Shown piece by piece: positions 59,057 through 59,076 of a DNA stretch of 59,076 bases (positions are counted from its first letter, which is position 1; each line of letters begins with the position of its first letter). The DNA comes from Phlebiopsis flavidoalba (Eukaryota; Basidiomycota; Agaricomycetes; Polyporales; Phanerochaetaceae). The stretch covers positions 1 to 59,076 of the forward strand of contig JAOCPU010000094.1 of assembly GCA_035772785.1 (NCBI GenBank), given 5' to 3'. The notes under the pieces were generated by a model. The model did not search any database. It saw only the letters and a program-made list of their open reading frames with translations, and had not been told where the DNA came from. The translations under genes were made by a program, and so were the position numbers.

Positions 59057-59076
59057 TGACGACTCTCGCTCACGCT

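Overview
The window looks like a piece of a filamentous basidiomycete (probably agaricomycete) genome. The evidence is short spliceosomal introns (about 46-65 bp, GTNNGN donors, CTAAC/CTGAC branch sites), Ty3/gypsy chromoviral debris, hAT and mariner-type miniature elements, and protein families typical of mushroom-forming fungi. There are no bacterial-style operons. The taxon call is inference from sequence features, not from a database search. Layout: 1-11.5 kb is a nest of transposable elements. It holds a 74-bp tandem array carrying a perfect dyad, a plus-strand LTR, a minus-strand Ty3/gypsy gag-pol (gag start near 8942, broken off in integrase near 1630), a truncated hAT transposon with a BED-type zinc finger, and the 3' end of a second, plus-strand chromovirus whose pol ends chromodomain-dUTPase-stop, followed by a polypurine tract and LTR. 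From 11.5 to 24 kb there are almost no recognisable genes: AT-rich blocks, three patches of a roughly 15-bp GC-rich minisatellite, and at least four miniature inverted-repeat elements, two with exact 8-bp target duplications. From 24.7 to 27.4 kb lies a C2H2 zinc-finger transcription factor (minus). From 27.5 to 36 kb is mostly unassigned GC-rich sequence holding one clean mariner-type miniature element (TA duplication, 24-bp terminal repeats). From 36.4 to 59 kb is the gene-bearing part: a single-pass membrane protein (plus), convergent with an 8-kb gene (minus) encoding an Upf1/NFX1-type helicase fused to three CbbX-like AAA+ modules; two MFS transporters in tandem on the minus strand (an SVOP-like carrier and a Pho84-type phosphate permease); and, at the right edge, a multipass fungal membrane protein of unknown function (plus). 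Almost every recognisable coding region is interrupted by single-base indels, many inside homopolymer runs and in otherwise perfectly conserved codons. Part of this is likely uncorrected long-read sequence error, so the 'broken' state of the cellular genes should not be read as pseudogenisation; the transposon copies may be genuinely decayed as well. The genes do not form an obvious pathway. The most distinctive items are the helicase-AAA+ fusion with introns placed inside its P-loops, the chromodomain-dUTPase retroelement end, and the well-preserved hAT family whose probable autonomous relative and miniature derivative both lie in the window.
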